Positions 45,101 through 55,212 of a DNA stretch of 64,000 nt are shown here, piece by piece. Numbering within the stretch: position 1 is the first letter of the stretch; the number at the start of each line of letters is the position of its first letter. Source of the stretch: Botrytis cinerea B05.10 (Eukaryota; Ascomycota; Leotiomycetes; Helotiales; Sclerotiniaceae); contig NC_037320.1 in NCBI RefSeq assembly GCF_000143535.2, positions 1,922,001 to 1,986,000 of the forward strand, in the 5' to 3' direction. The notes below the pieces were generated by a model. The model saw only the letters and a list, made by a program, of their open reading frames with translations. It had not been told where the DNA came from and did not search any database. Position numbers and translations under genes: made by a program.

Positions 45101-45878
45101 TGCACTGCCTGAAGAAATGAAAGCAGAAATACTAGAAAGTTATAAATCACAAATTTCACATCCAGTACCAGTGGTACAAACGATTCTTCCTCAGTCACCT
45201 CGCAAAAATAGAACAATAACTGGTAAAAAGCCGCCAACTCCTATCAAGAAACGGGGACGAGGTAGACCTCCCGGGCCTAGGATCAAACCTGAACCTCCAG
45301 GTGGTCCACTTCAATCGAAATTTGTCGCCAACCCTCCTAGAAGAGAAGCCTCAACCGATACTGGCGATGATACCGATGTTCTCGATCCAGAATTCCTCGC
45401 TGCATTACCTGAAGATATGCGCGAAGAAATAATAGCCGAACATCGACGAAAGCGCTTACAGAAACGTGGTGGACTCATGACATCTACAGTCAAAAAAATA
45501 AAGAAACCAGATCCAGCTCCATTAGGACCGCGAAGAATCCGCTTACCTCCTAAACCTGCAAAGCCCACTTTCACAACGCAGGAATTGAGTACACTAGAGG
45601 AACTCAGGGAGACACTTACAATCTGGTATCGTGAATTCGAAAGTGAAGGCCCACATCCAGATGATGTCTCTGCGATGGAGAGGTATTTAAGAAGAGTCAT
45701 TTTGGACGAGAGGGACTTGGCAAAAGTGGTAGGCGTTGTGAAATGGTTGGGATGGTTAATAGATGATAGTGAAGTTGTAGGAAAAGGAAAACGACACTGG
45801 GAAAAAGCATACGTGGATGTATGTTGTAAGATTCAGGAGGCTGTTAAGGAGAGAGGATTGGGTAGACTTGATTTCTAA
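42108..45878 (+). CDS. rev1: DNA repair protein REV1 (Y-family deoxycytidyl transferase)
   Basis: Intronless, 1256 residues. Rev1 inserts dCMP opposite abasic sites and damaged G and is the scaffold that brings polymerase zeta and other lesion-bypass enzymes to stalled forks in the nucleus. Domain order: a BRCT domain at about residues 64-150 (NIFPGIVVHVNGYTQPSLRD through KPAWIVDSVKAGKCLPWDSY), a disordered linker, and the polymerase core at about 435-800. Catalytic acids: D441 (HVDFDSFF) and D536/E537 (SVSVDEALVDI). The finger and thumb regions follow, with GIGGNILLAKVALRKAKP and LPGVAYSIGGKLEEIG. Three ubiquitin-binding-like motifs lie at about 936, 992 and 1092 (DPEVLKELPLDIR, DPEVFDALPEEMK, DPEFLAALPEDMR). 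The C-terminal helical domain (about 1160-1250) should bind polymerase zeta. The start (ATG 42108) precedes a basic stretch typical of Rev1. Confidence 0.96.
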   Translation: MGSRRDKNSESVRKRIESHTFQSEGGEEYESSKFGGFSDYFRRKRIKLQNLDAEVRSTSTGNSNIFPGIVVHVNGYTQPSLRDLHHLIVSHGGGFMQYLDGKTAVTHIIASTLTPRKAIEFKRYRIVKPAWIVDSVKAGKCLPWDSYRVLDEGVGQRILGFSGGTVVNQSATTQRGYRDQTNASWYTSQVRNVAEDIDDDGGPQFPSSQVQKIMSHNPGVSTPSPADQTIEDIEEVDQIPVYDPISSGGSFEVSSSLEEALKHAANVTTPARKAALKSIQISKDSFLMKKSPSLSPDPQVSPSPTPVTPTKPKFLTPLRREAHHVERSNTPKHIPIEPTSFLNPKKRSNDEEITSSPKKAKFETAEEHNAILLADPHMRKSTTANPDFIKQYYSESRLHHLSTWKADLKSKFQQMASEKSASQKRTTKRKSGSRRYVMHVDFDSFFCAVSLKSASEFVDKPAVVAHGSGTGSEIASCNYPAREFGIKNGMWMKSAIKLCPDIKVLPYNFPAYEDASKLFYEAILDVGGVVQSVSVDEALVDITSLCLAAGGTDGVEILENSIRREQERADEIGKNLRKVIKENTDCNVSVGIGGNILLAKVALRKAKPAGQHQIKPEEVLDFIGGLDVKNLPGVAYSIGGKLEEIGVKFVKDVRQLSKDRLMTVLGPKTGERIWDYSRGIDNMEVGEQVIRKSVSAEVNWGIRFTSQTEAEEFVQNLCIELQRRLIEQRVKGKQLTLKIMRKSADAPLDPPKFLGHGSCDTFNKSIVLGVATNDAVIIGREAISVLRSYGFSPGELRGLGVQITKLEPVKFTNGTLLDGSQRKISFGPPVASKSSKKATEDPIIDEPETPTKQRIIPYAQSTKRLSEDGVDFTAPTKPKSITKSIHTEDPIDESSPLKARPTPAHPATFLARTNASDQSAKKLNLTGTQFIIPSQIDPEVLKELPLDIRSRLMAQSKSLPASREHTPSMPVKDTLFESPVKPKFSSYMPPQLDPEVFDALPEEMKAEILESYKSQISHPVPVVQTILPQSPRKNRTITGKKPPTPIKKRGRGRPPGPRIKPEPPGGPLQSKFVANPPRREASTDTGDDTDVLDPEFLAALPEDMREEIIAEHRRKRLQKRGGLMTSTVKKIKKPDPAPLGPRRIRLPPKPAKPTFTTQELSTLEELRETLTIWYREFESEGPHPDDVSAMERYLRRVILDERDLAKVVGVVKWLGWLIDDSEVVGKGKRHWEKAYVDVCCKIQEAVKERGLGRLDF

Positions 45879-46210
45879 TGTATTTATATCTAGATCATTA
45901 ACTAGCTATCAGTCTACTGATTTAACCTACTCCTTAGTGTAAAATTAAGCGTGAAATAGACTTCATGACTTGGAGATACGTGTTCTGGAGCTTGATCTCC
46001 TTATCACTTATCCAAATGTGTAACAATTTATCCATCATCCCCTCAATCTCATACTAAAAGAGTCTTATCTCCATGTCATAAAATCCAATTAAATCTATAA
46101 CTCAACATACACCCAAGTTTCCGAATATAAAACCCAAATTCAAATTCACTAAATTGCTCTTGAGAACATATATATATATCATAATCAATCAACGCACATC
46201 CAGAAAAAAA

Positions 46211-46228
46211 GGGGGGGGGGGGGGGGGG
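46211..46228. repeat. G18 homopolymer
   Basis: Eighteen G in a row, preceded by seven A. The length may be imprecise in any assembly. Confidence 0.9.
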
Positions 46229-46752
46229 ATACCATGGTCCAGATTGGGAAAACCAGATCCCGAAAAGAATCAAATTCTTCCTTGACACCAAGCTCAACAT
46301 CCCGATTTGAATACAAAGGAAGTCAGTCCGTCATTGAGTTATCAATCGTGAAAAAGATTTCAAACTCTATCTACCTAACTTGATCTGTTACTTATTCCTT
46401 ATCTCAAACGAACCATTTCATATATATTTGGATATCTTGAATAGCGAGACAAGGGAAGATTATGTAGTCCTCGATAGTAGATCGGTTGGTACTAGTATAT
46501 ATATATTTACTACTTAGTAGATAGATCGCTTCTCTAGTCTTGAGTATCTAATCTTTGGTCAGTCTTTAGTCTCAGTATCTATCTATCTATCTATCTACTA
46601 AAATTCTCTAGCTCAAACTTTTTTTTTTTTTTTTTCGTCGCTTACTTGTTACTTACTAGGTTGGTATTGGGTGTTAAGTGTTAGGTGGTGGGTATATAAG
46701 ACTTGTATCTCTCGTGCATTTTTCTCAGATTCTTGGAATGAGGTTTCGGATG

Positions 46753-46775
46753 TTTTTTTTTTTTTTTTTTTTTTT
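46753..46775. repeat. T23 homopolymer
   Basis: Twenty-three T in a row; a T17 run lies 118 bases upstream (46619-46635). Confidence 0.9.
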
Positions 46776-47290
46776 GGAATTGCAAGCGGAATTGGAATCA
46801 AAATCATGGGTTATTCTATTGCGTGTGCGATTTTGAGAAGATTGTCATGCGGATGTGTGGATGTGTGGATGGTGTTATTCTTTCTATTATATGAGATGTA
46901 ATGAGCGCATGGTATGAGATATGCTATGTGTAAATCACGAGGAGGAATATACTCGAGCTTTTTACAACTTTATTGATAATGATGTCGTCATCAATAAGGA
47001 AGCTTCTATTTCTTGATTGGGAAGTCAATTAATTACCTTTCCTTTCCTATCCGCTCTATTTCACATTCGAAATTTTCTTTTTGGACTACGTATCTATAAT
47101 TCGAGGAATCATTTTAAGAAAATGTCTGGATGATTGGTGGTCATTTGTAGAGAGCTTGAGATAGCAGATGAGGAAATAAGTGTTTCTTTGGCGCAGTTTC
47201 TGTATCTATGCTCGCTGCGAGACTTCGAGTTCCATGGTTTATATATATCCATCCTCTGAGTACATCATCGGAAACTCACCATTCCAATCC

Positions 47291-48230
47291 ATGATGGAAA
47301 GAAGTCACGTTAACAAATCCTTGGTTATCTCTATCATTGCCATCTTTCATGAAGTATGAATATATAAAGAGGAGTTTGTGATTTCTTCTGATTGAATTAT
47401 TTTGATTTTTTTATATCATTTATTGTCTTGCAACTACACAAGCTCGGGAAGTGAGTGTGAGAGAATATAATACACCATTGCAAGATTAAGAGAGTTGGGC
47501 GTGGGATCTATGATGAACATAAGTCACATTTCAACGATCTTTAGTGAGTCCTATCATTCCTCTCTTCTACGAAGTAGGAATTCACAGAGGGATAAGTGGC
47601 TTCTTCTGAGATTATCATATCTTTCTGGGGGAGGGGGGGGGGGGGGGGTGGGGTTTCCGTTCCATGTTTATCTATCCCCTCACAAGCGCGAGTGTGAAAG
47701 AATACACTATCGCATATTGTATCGGCAGTACCACATAAGTCGTACGCGTCACTAAATTTAATATCTATGATGAAAACAAGTCACTTTTCTAAGAAAGTTG
47801 GGTTTATCTCTCTTAGTCGAGTCTTCTGAAAAGGGGATTGGAGAGGAGGGGATGAGTGACTGGTCCTGAGATTTTTTCTTTTATGGCTTGCTTGTTTTTA
47901 ATATTTGACTGTTTTTAAAGGGTCAGAGAAAGAATTTCGTGTTGTATGCCTGGTTTCTTCCACTTTTTAAGCAAGATTTCTCATTCATTTTAGAATAGAG
48001 ATGAAGCTCTCATCAAGAAAGTTTAATTTATGCATCTATCACTGCTTACGTCCTCTTAGAGGAAAGATTACAGATCAGGGCATACCTGAGTTTTGTTAAG
48101 ATTTTTTCTTCTCTTGATACTTTGTTGAACTCACTTATTCATCATTATCTCAACTTTCCCGATTAAATATTATGGTTGGACTAACCTTACGCTTCAGTGT
48201 GTAGGATGGCAATATAGATTCTAGAACAGT
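47291..48230. repeat. Decayed tandem repeat, unit about 220-260 bp
   Basis: Three clear starts of the unit share atgatg-A-rich-AAGTCAC: 47291 (atgatggaaagaagtcac), 47510 (atgatgaacataagtcac) and 47767 (atgatgaaaacaagtcac). Each is followed at similar distances by a ctatcatt / tatctctct block, a short GGA/GAGG-rich block, and a ctgatt / ctgagatt block with a T-rich run. A fourth, weaker copy may start near 48001. The copies are strongly diverged. Confidence 0.6.
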
Positions 48231-50208
48231 AACACTCAAGAACTCCCCGCTAGATTCGAAGTGTTTGGGAAGATTCTAATATCCTCGTCGATGCAAACAA
48301 ATCACCAGGGAAGAATCTATCATTCCTACTGGGAACTTTCATCTTTGTCATGAAATCAGATATTGGGCAAAAGCAAAATAAGATATAAATGGTGTTTTTC
48401 TGAGGTATGCTTTCCCCCTTCCATTGTGAATCTAAATACTCATAGAGTATATTCAGAAGAGCAGATATCTGTAAACGAACTTCATATTATTTATATGATT
48501 TCGAGTATCTAATACGAAGGGTCCTTCCTCTTTCATAATAGGAACATGAAGAAAATATCAATGACAAGAACGAGTTATCTCAAGAATATCTCTGTGGAAT
48601 TCTACTATAACGTGAGATGTAAAAAATGAAGGGGAGTTTTTGAGGGAACCCGAAATCCTTGAGGAAAATATGACATCTGCTTAGAATCTAGACATTTTTG
48701 TCGATTCTATTTGCGTCTTATTTCTCTTGATGAAAAGCTAACAGCATGTTAGAAACTTCTGGACTTATTCATTATTGGACCCAGTACTCGTTGTGAATTT
48801 ATCTTTGAAGAATTTCTGGAACTTATAATTTTTTAATGCTTCACTAATAGGAGCAAGTACTTCGAGTTCTTCAGTCTTGCTTTATTTTTCAACACAGCGG
48901 AAACTGGAGGCGAGGGGGGTTATATGGAAAGAGAAAAGTGGAGAAAATATATGTCACGATCATTTAACCTCTTGAGATAAACAACACATTGAAATATATC
49001 GAATCGAATAAATTATATCGCGACGAGGAAGTGTACTAATGATATAATACAGGATTCACGTCAAGATATTATTAGCTACTAAAATCCAATCTTAAAGTAT
49101 ACAGCTAGAATCCAAAAGCTCCAAATCCACAGCCAAAAAACGCCACACATATAAACCCCTTCGAGACTTATCGACAATATAAACCAATCATCAACAATTC
49201 CACCCAATTCGCTATCCGACACCATCCCCATCTCGCAAGATTCAGGGGAACTTGTCAACTAGCTGAAATTTTAAATATACGAATTTCCTGGCAAGCATGC
49301 CCAAATGCATTCCACGCATTGCGCATTGTGGGAATTGCAAAGACGGATGGTCGTACGCTCGGATTCTCTGTGCCCAGATGGCGGCTTCGTATTCAGCGCC
49401 GAAGAGATTTCTCTCCGTGTTTGGGTCCACAGCATGAGTCTGCTATCGGTATGGATGTATGTCTGAGCTATATGGGATTGCTGTCTTGTCATACCTACCC
49501 ACCTGGATTAGATAGAATTGGAATAAGGATATGGATATGGATGGGAAATATCTCGAAAATGTAAGTTAACATCTCCTTCCAATTCAAATGCAGAAGAACC
49601 TAACAGCAGAACCATTACCAAAAAAAACTTAACACCCATCACCCGTCCTGTCATCTCTATCTCATCCTGCGCTTCATTATCTACCTATTACCATCCACAA
49701 TCCCACAATCCCCTGGAAAACCCAAGGAATCTCGCCATCAAATCCCACTATCGATAAGCCCAAGCCCAAGCCCTCACTAAAAATACCCCCAACCCAAACA
49801 AAGTTTAAATAAAGTCCCCAGCCGTCGATCTCCCGCGCTGAACAAGAAGTCTCGGCCACACTTTCCATTTTCTAGCTTGCCATGCCAGATAAAAAATCGA
49901 TCGGGATGAGATGGTTTAAAGAATAGCTGCGCCGTGATTTAGTTTAAGTTGCCTGATTTGGTTTTTGTTTGATTCTTTCCTTCTGATATCATCCACCCTC
50001 CTTTGCTGTGCTCCGCGTTGTCGTTGAACGGTTCCTGTCCGTTCGCTTTGGAGTGATATCATCGTGTGTTTATTTTGTGTACTCGTCGTACATTTACATA
50101 CATCTGGGCCACGAAATACAAGCAAAGAGGAGAGAAGAAGAAAAAAAGAAAAGAAAAAGAAAAGGGATCGATAATTGAACACCACTACCACCACAAACTA
50201 CGAATATA

Positions 50209-50861
50209 ATGGCCCCGCCAATTTTCCTCCTCGCAATCCTCCTCTCATTCCTCTCCCTCACCACCCTCACATTCGCCCAAACATCCACAACCCCCGCATC
50301 CACAACCTCTACTGTCATACCCGCCATCGTCCCCAGCGCGTCGTCATACACATACGTGGGATGTTACAACGAAACCCTTAATACAAATACCACAGGCGGA
50401 TTACGGTCTCTCAATGGTGGCGTCACGGAAGCACTCGATGTCATGACGATACCGCTTTGCATGGCATTTTGTAAATCAAACGGTTATGCATATGCGGGGA
50501 TTGAATACACTCGGTTTGTTTGCTGTCTCTTTATTCTATTTGCCACTTGATTCTCTCCCCTCCTCCATACAAAACTGGAATATCATCATACCACAGAAGA
50601 CAAAAACTAATGGATCTCACCAGAGAATGCTACTGCGCGCAATATCTGTCCGCTCTCGCCCCCAAAGTCGACGATGCGAAATGCGATCTCCCGTGTAAAG
50701 GAAACGCCAGCCAGATATGTGGCGGCTCGTGGACACTCTCGGTGTATTTGCAAGATGGGAGTCAGAAGGGGGGCGCGGGTAGGGGGGGAGGGACAAGCGC
50801 GGGAAAACAGGCGCTGGTGGCGTTGGGGGTTACGTTTGGAGGGTTTTTGGCTTTTTGTTGA
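50209..50861 (+). CDS. WSC-domain cell-surface protein, probably GPI-anchored
   Basis: Model: join(50209..50513, 50624..50861), 180 residues; the 110-nt intron (gtttgt...ctcaccag, branch-like actaat) is in phase 2 and joins CG to A, restoring R-E-C-Y-C. A signal peptide covers residues 1-23 (MAPPIFLLAILLSFLSLTTLTFA). A Thr/Ser-rich linker follows, then a WSC domain from YTYVGCYNE to WTLSVYLQ (about residues 46-146) with eight Cys; the C-Y-C and CDLPCKGN...CGG parts are diagnostic. The C terminus has a Gly/Ser-rich stretch and a hydrophobic tail (QALVALGVTFGGFLAFC), as needed for a GPI anchor. WSC domains bind wall glucans or act in wall stress sensors, but the lack of a long cytoplasmic tail argues against a Wsc1-type sensor. 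Location: cell wall or plasma-membrane surface. Confidence 0.9.
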
Positions 50862-51378
50862 CGGAGGGAGAGACGGTATGATTGATGTGAAGATGAAGAT
50901 GAGGGAGAAGAAAAGGGAAAGGGACTTGGGATAGACAGGAATATGGAGTTCGGTAACCAATAATTGGAATGACAAGCGAGCCGAGATCAGTAATCAAAGG
51001 GAGTTGGACGACAGTCAGCAATTTCGCAACACGACAATCACGCCTCGAGAAGCACCGTCGGGTCATATGAAGTTCTCACAACGAGAGAGCTCAGATATAG
51101 TATCAGCATTATCTATCCTGCGTTAATGTGTCGGGCGTTCTTTTCGGTGTATGTATGATCATTTGATTTATACTCGAGCATTGAACTGAAAATACGGCGC
51201 TTTGTTTGATTACAGATAACTGGGCTTGATATGATGTCTGTACAATTTCCTGCTCAATCGAGTGTGAATTGTGCTTCAAATAGAGCGAAATATGATACCA
51301 ACAAAAATTTAATTATCACTTCTCCACATATAGATAATTAAATTCCGCCGTGTGCTCACCCCATCCCGTCCCATTATA
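50862..51378. other. Convergent intergenic region
   Basis: 517 bases between the stop codons of the WSC gene (+) and the second P450 (-). The first 100 bases are C-poor on the plus strand. Nothing else is recognised. Confidence 0.5.
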
Positions 51379-53123
51379 TCAGAGAACTTTGACCCTGATT
51401 CCAGTTCCCGGTTTAGGAACATTAATGAGGTATTCCGACCAGATTTCCACCGCTTCATGATTCGTTTCCCATAACTTAAACTCGCATCTTCGGACAAAAC
51501 TCGCAAGTGCAATATATAGCTCCGCATAAGCTAGATTCATTCCTAAACATTGTCTGCTACCTTTCGAAAAGCTGACGAGATATTTTGCGAGTGGTTTTTC
51601 TTCTCCGGAAGGTATGGTGACTTTAGGTGGGAGGCCGGTGGTGGGATCTGAGAGCCATCTTTCGGGGATGAAGGAATGAGAAGATGGAAAGAGTGATTCG
51701 TTGTAATGGATGATGGGTGTGGCGCAAGATAATGGAGTACCGGCCGGAATTGTGTAGGTGTGTCCAGTGGATGGATCTGTGTATGGGAGAGGTTTGTGTG
51801 CAAATCGTGGAAGGTGTTGGACTGGTCCCATGGAGAGACGAATTGCTATTCAACCCAATTCTGTCAGAAACTACGCGTGATATACATTGGAATCTGTGTT
51901 TACAATACCTTCTTGACAAACCGCAACTAAATAGGGTAGTTTTTCAAGAGTTGCTAATGAGGGAGGACAGGAGGGATCTGGAAAGACTTCAAGGATTTCA
52001 GCTTGTAGTTTAGAGAGAATGTCCGGTTGGTCAAGGATATGGAACATTGCAACTGCCAATGTCCACTTTGTCGTTTCAACACCAGCACCGACTACCACTT
52101 GTGCTTCTTGATGAAGCCTCTCCTCTGTTTTCTCTTCAGGAGGAAGACTGGATTCTATAATCTCGTGAAATATGGTTGACCGTGAGGCATCGTTCTTCTC
52201 TTTGGTTCCATACATCACTCCTCTCAATTCAAGTCTAAGGTCCTAACCAAACATCAGTCTCAATATCTTCTTAAAAGGATCACATATATTACCTCAAGCC
52301 ACTCCAAAACAGGCATTGATTTTTTCGGAACAACCTTCTTCAGTACGCTGTATGGTAAAGCAAGAACCATGTTCATCACCCATGCTATACTTGGAAAATG
52401 CTCTGTCCAGTGCACTATAGAGAGCATACCGGCTACCGCCACCATAAAATCCGATGTAAACTCTCCTTTTTCGCAAAAATTATAATTAGTACCAAAGCTA
52501 CATTCCATCACCACATCTGTCGTATAACAAGAAAAAACATCTCCGAGATCAAGGATTTTGTCGGTTCCTTTGTATTCGGTATTAATACGATTAACTAAGG
52601 TGTCGACACGGGATTGTATGAATGGAACAAATTTCTGAATGTTAGGTTTAGAGAAGAAAGGATTGAGCGCGGCACGTCGTTTTCGATGAAGGAAGTGGTC
52701 TAGGGTGGATTGACCAGATAACGGGACCGTAGGAAGTGAGGAATGAAGAGGCAATTTGTCGCGTCTATCGGTAGTGTATATTGTATCATAGAACTCAGGA
52801 TCACTGATATGGAGCTCTGTGGGATTGATACGAACAATTGGGCCTTGTAAATTTTAGTATAGGAAGGGCATTGGATGGAGAGACGAACCATATTTTTCAT
52901 GCCATTCGGGAAGTTTTCGAAAGAACTGTCCACCTTTTACAAGCTGATAATATATTTCATACCATTCGGTCGCAGCCGTCAACTTCGGACCAGGAAATTT
53001 AGCCAATGGACTGAAATATAGTCTATATATGACCAAAGTAAATGTGTATATGGCAATGGCACACACACATGTCAATGGGTTGACTTGAGATAGCAGACCA
53101 GATAAAACAGTGAAGACTCTCAT
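51379..53123 (-). CDS. Cytochrome P450 (trichodiene-oxygenase-like family)
   Basis: Model: complement(join(51379..51845, 51909..52242, 52293..52843, 52889..53123)), 528 residues, ATG 53123, introns in phases 1, 0 and 1. An N-terminal membrane helix at about residues 11-35 anchors it in the endoplasmic reticulum; the proline-rich hinge is SPLAKFPGPKLTA. The I-helix motif is GAGVETT (canonical). ExxR is E373-R376 (EAIR). The Pro-rich segment is FIPERWL, and the heme loop is FSKGSRQCLGMNLA with Cys 473, all canonical. The overall pattern (WYEIYYQLVKGGQFF, KYGPIVRINPTELH) is that of the fungal group often called trichodiene oxygenase-like, which acts on terpenoids or other secondary metabolites. 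No terpene cyclase or other core enzyme lies in the window, so it may act in detoxification. All catalytic residues are intact, unlike the I-helix of the P450 at 31215-33040. Confidence 0.92.
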
Positions 53124-55212
53124 TTTGGTCAGGGTAGCATGGCACAAGAAGAGAAAAAGACGAAAAGCAAAAAATCAGCTTGATCTTGAGCGCGGGGGAT
53201 GAAGATATAAACAGCACTCATCTACATCCCCACAATCTTAGATCCCATTCCGAGCATATCACCAACCAATGAGACCTTCCCAGTAAGCAGAAATCCCGTC
53301 AGTACATTACATGACTTCATGCACAGCTACGAATCGAGAGATCGACATCCATATGTAAGACTAATGTTTATAAGCAAGTTGCGTTGTTCAGCTCTTGTAA
53401 TCGCATTTCTGCACACTCGAATTGGCTGCATACTCAATCAGTCCAATGAGCATTCAATATTTGTGTGGTTCTTACCGAAACATGCAATCGAGACCACTTT
53501 TCGATCTACAATCACCAATTCCAGTGATATCTCGAACATGTTGAGGATTATAGAAGATAAATGTGTACGGCTGATCGTTTCACGATTGCATTTGTAAATA
53601 CATATCATCCCATGGGTTGTGCTTATGTTTGTCACACTCGAGTTGAGTAGTTGGGTTACCTCAAGACAAAATTATGTTTTGCTACATATTCACGTGACCC
53701 TCCACATTATTGTGCGATCAAGTGGAAGCGAAGGAAGCCGCCATCAAAGCATCAGATTCAAGATAGAGCACAAACCTGACACATATCATTGAATTCTTTC
53801 ATTTTTATCATATCGCTGCAGACTATAATCAACGAACCTTTCATCAAATTGCGGAGTTTCGAGAATTTCGAGGATTCGCCACAGAAGCTGGTCTGGTCAT
53901 CTGAACCAGTTTTGGAAAGTATGTCGTCAAAAAAGGGGGAAATTAAATCAGCGGAGAATAACAAGAATATCAGGACTACCACTCGAAATAATTGATCCTA
54001 TTTCTTCTTTCAGAAGTTAGCGATTGAATGCGGATTGGAAAAACTGCGAGCTTAATTTGCAAACACTCTAGGCCACTTGTATACAAGTCTTGGAGCTCCG
54101 ACAAGTACAGGCACTTGGGACATCACCACGTGGAGAATTTACTTCCGCAATAGTTGACATATCTAGGACTATTATATGAATTGGGGCACATCTATGAACT
54201 TTACCCAGGTCCCCATATCCTCCGAAAGCAGACTTGGTCAGATGAGGTTATAAGCTTTGCAAACACATTACTACCGTCAATGAAGTTTCTCACAGAGGTA
54301 GAATTAATTGCGACTAGCTTGATATTATCTCCGGATAATTATAGAGAGGAAAGAGATCAGATCTTAGAGCCTGCCAAGCAAAGTTTTCAGAAGAAAGGAA
54401 TCGTCTGTTCTATCACAGAAATTGGTCCCGCGAATGGGTTTCAAGACTTCAGGACTGTTGGTAAAGAAGACTAGGATTACAGTCTGACTATCAGAATGTC
54501 CGATCTCTAGGCTAGAACGGGAATATTCAAATTTTTGGACTAGTTTCGACATTTAGAATTTTACATTTATTCTGAATAGTATTATTGGACACTATACTTC
54601 ACGTCAATGAAGGTGTCAATTTTAGGGGAGAAAGAAAGGGGATGGGCAAGTTCATACATAGGAACCAAAAAAATACAGAAAGAGGTTGGTTATATTATTT
54701 AGCAAATCCTTGGACAATCGGTAACAAGACCTCGAATATCATCGAGAGAGGCGAAGACTCATTGGCGTTTTCTTGGGGGATTGTATTAATAGAGGTATCA
54801 TTAGACAATTAGACTTCTTCTACTCTCAATAGATTTGGGCTTTATCCCTTCTTTTAAAGCTCTGAAAGCTCGCTTTCGTGAAAATACCTAGTATTAATCA
54901 AGCAATGGTGAATGATCTATCAACTTCGTATCTTACAAGTTGTATCAAATGTCAGCGGTGGCCGGTCCATATCCCAGAGCTGTGTTTCAATGCTTCTACT
55001 TTAACATTGTAGTTTACTATCCATGAGCCCGTGTTTTTGATATGTATTTCCACATCCACAGCAAGGTTGATGAGTAAGTTGAGAATCTTGAACAAACTAG
55101 GTCTTCATTTACACGATGATTTCTATCACGATCATCACATCTGAGCTCAAGGGTATAAAGATATATAAACAAGCTATGTTTAAAAGTCTATCTCCGTAAG
55201 AGTGGACTCTCT
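53124..55212. other. Intergenic region (2.1 kb)
   Basis: No gene is well supported. Plus-strand frames at about 53789-53995 (TIINEPFIKLRSFENFEDSP...) and 54154-54474 (...ILSPDNYREERDQILEPAK...) have protein-like composition, but the second has no ATG before residue 43 and I do not recognise either. They may be remnants of a decayed gene. The right end is the 3' flank of OCT1. Confidence 0.4.

Larger units (their letters stand above)
45879..50208. other. AT-rich gene-poor desert with homopolymers and decayed repeats
   Basis: 4.3 kb without a supportable gene. Contents: a G18 run at 46211-46228, a TATC array at 46577-46600, T17 at 46619-46635, T23 at 46753-46775, a G-rich run at 47626-47653, and a decayed tandem repeat at about 47291-48230. 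The AT-rich background with many TA words fits old repeats mutated by RIP, though I cannot compute a RIP index. The last few hundred bases are the promoter of the WSC gene. Confidence 0.6.

Noticed and set aside
54154..54474. Plus-strand frame of 106 residues
   Set aside because: Its first codon is not ATG, the first Met comes after 42 residues, and no family is recognised. Kept only as a possible remnant in the intergenic entry.
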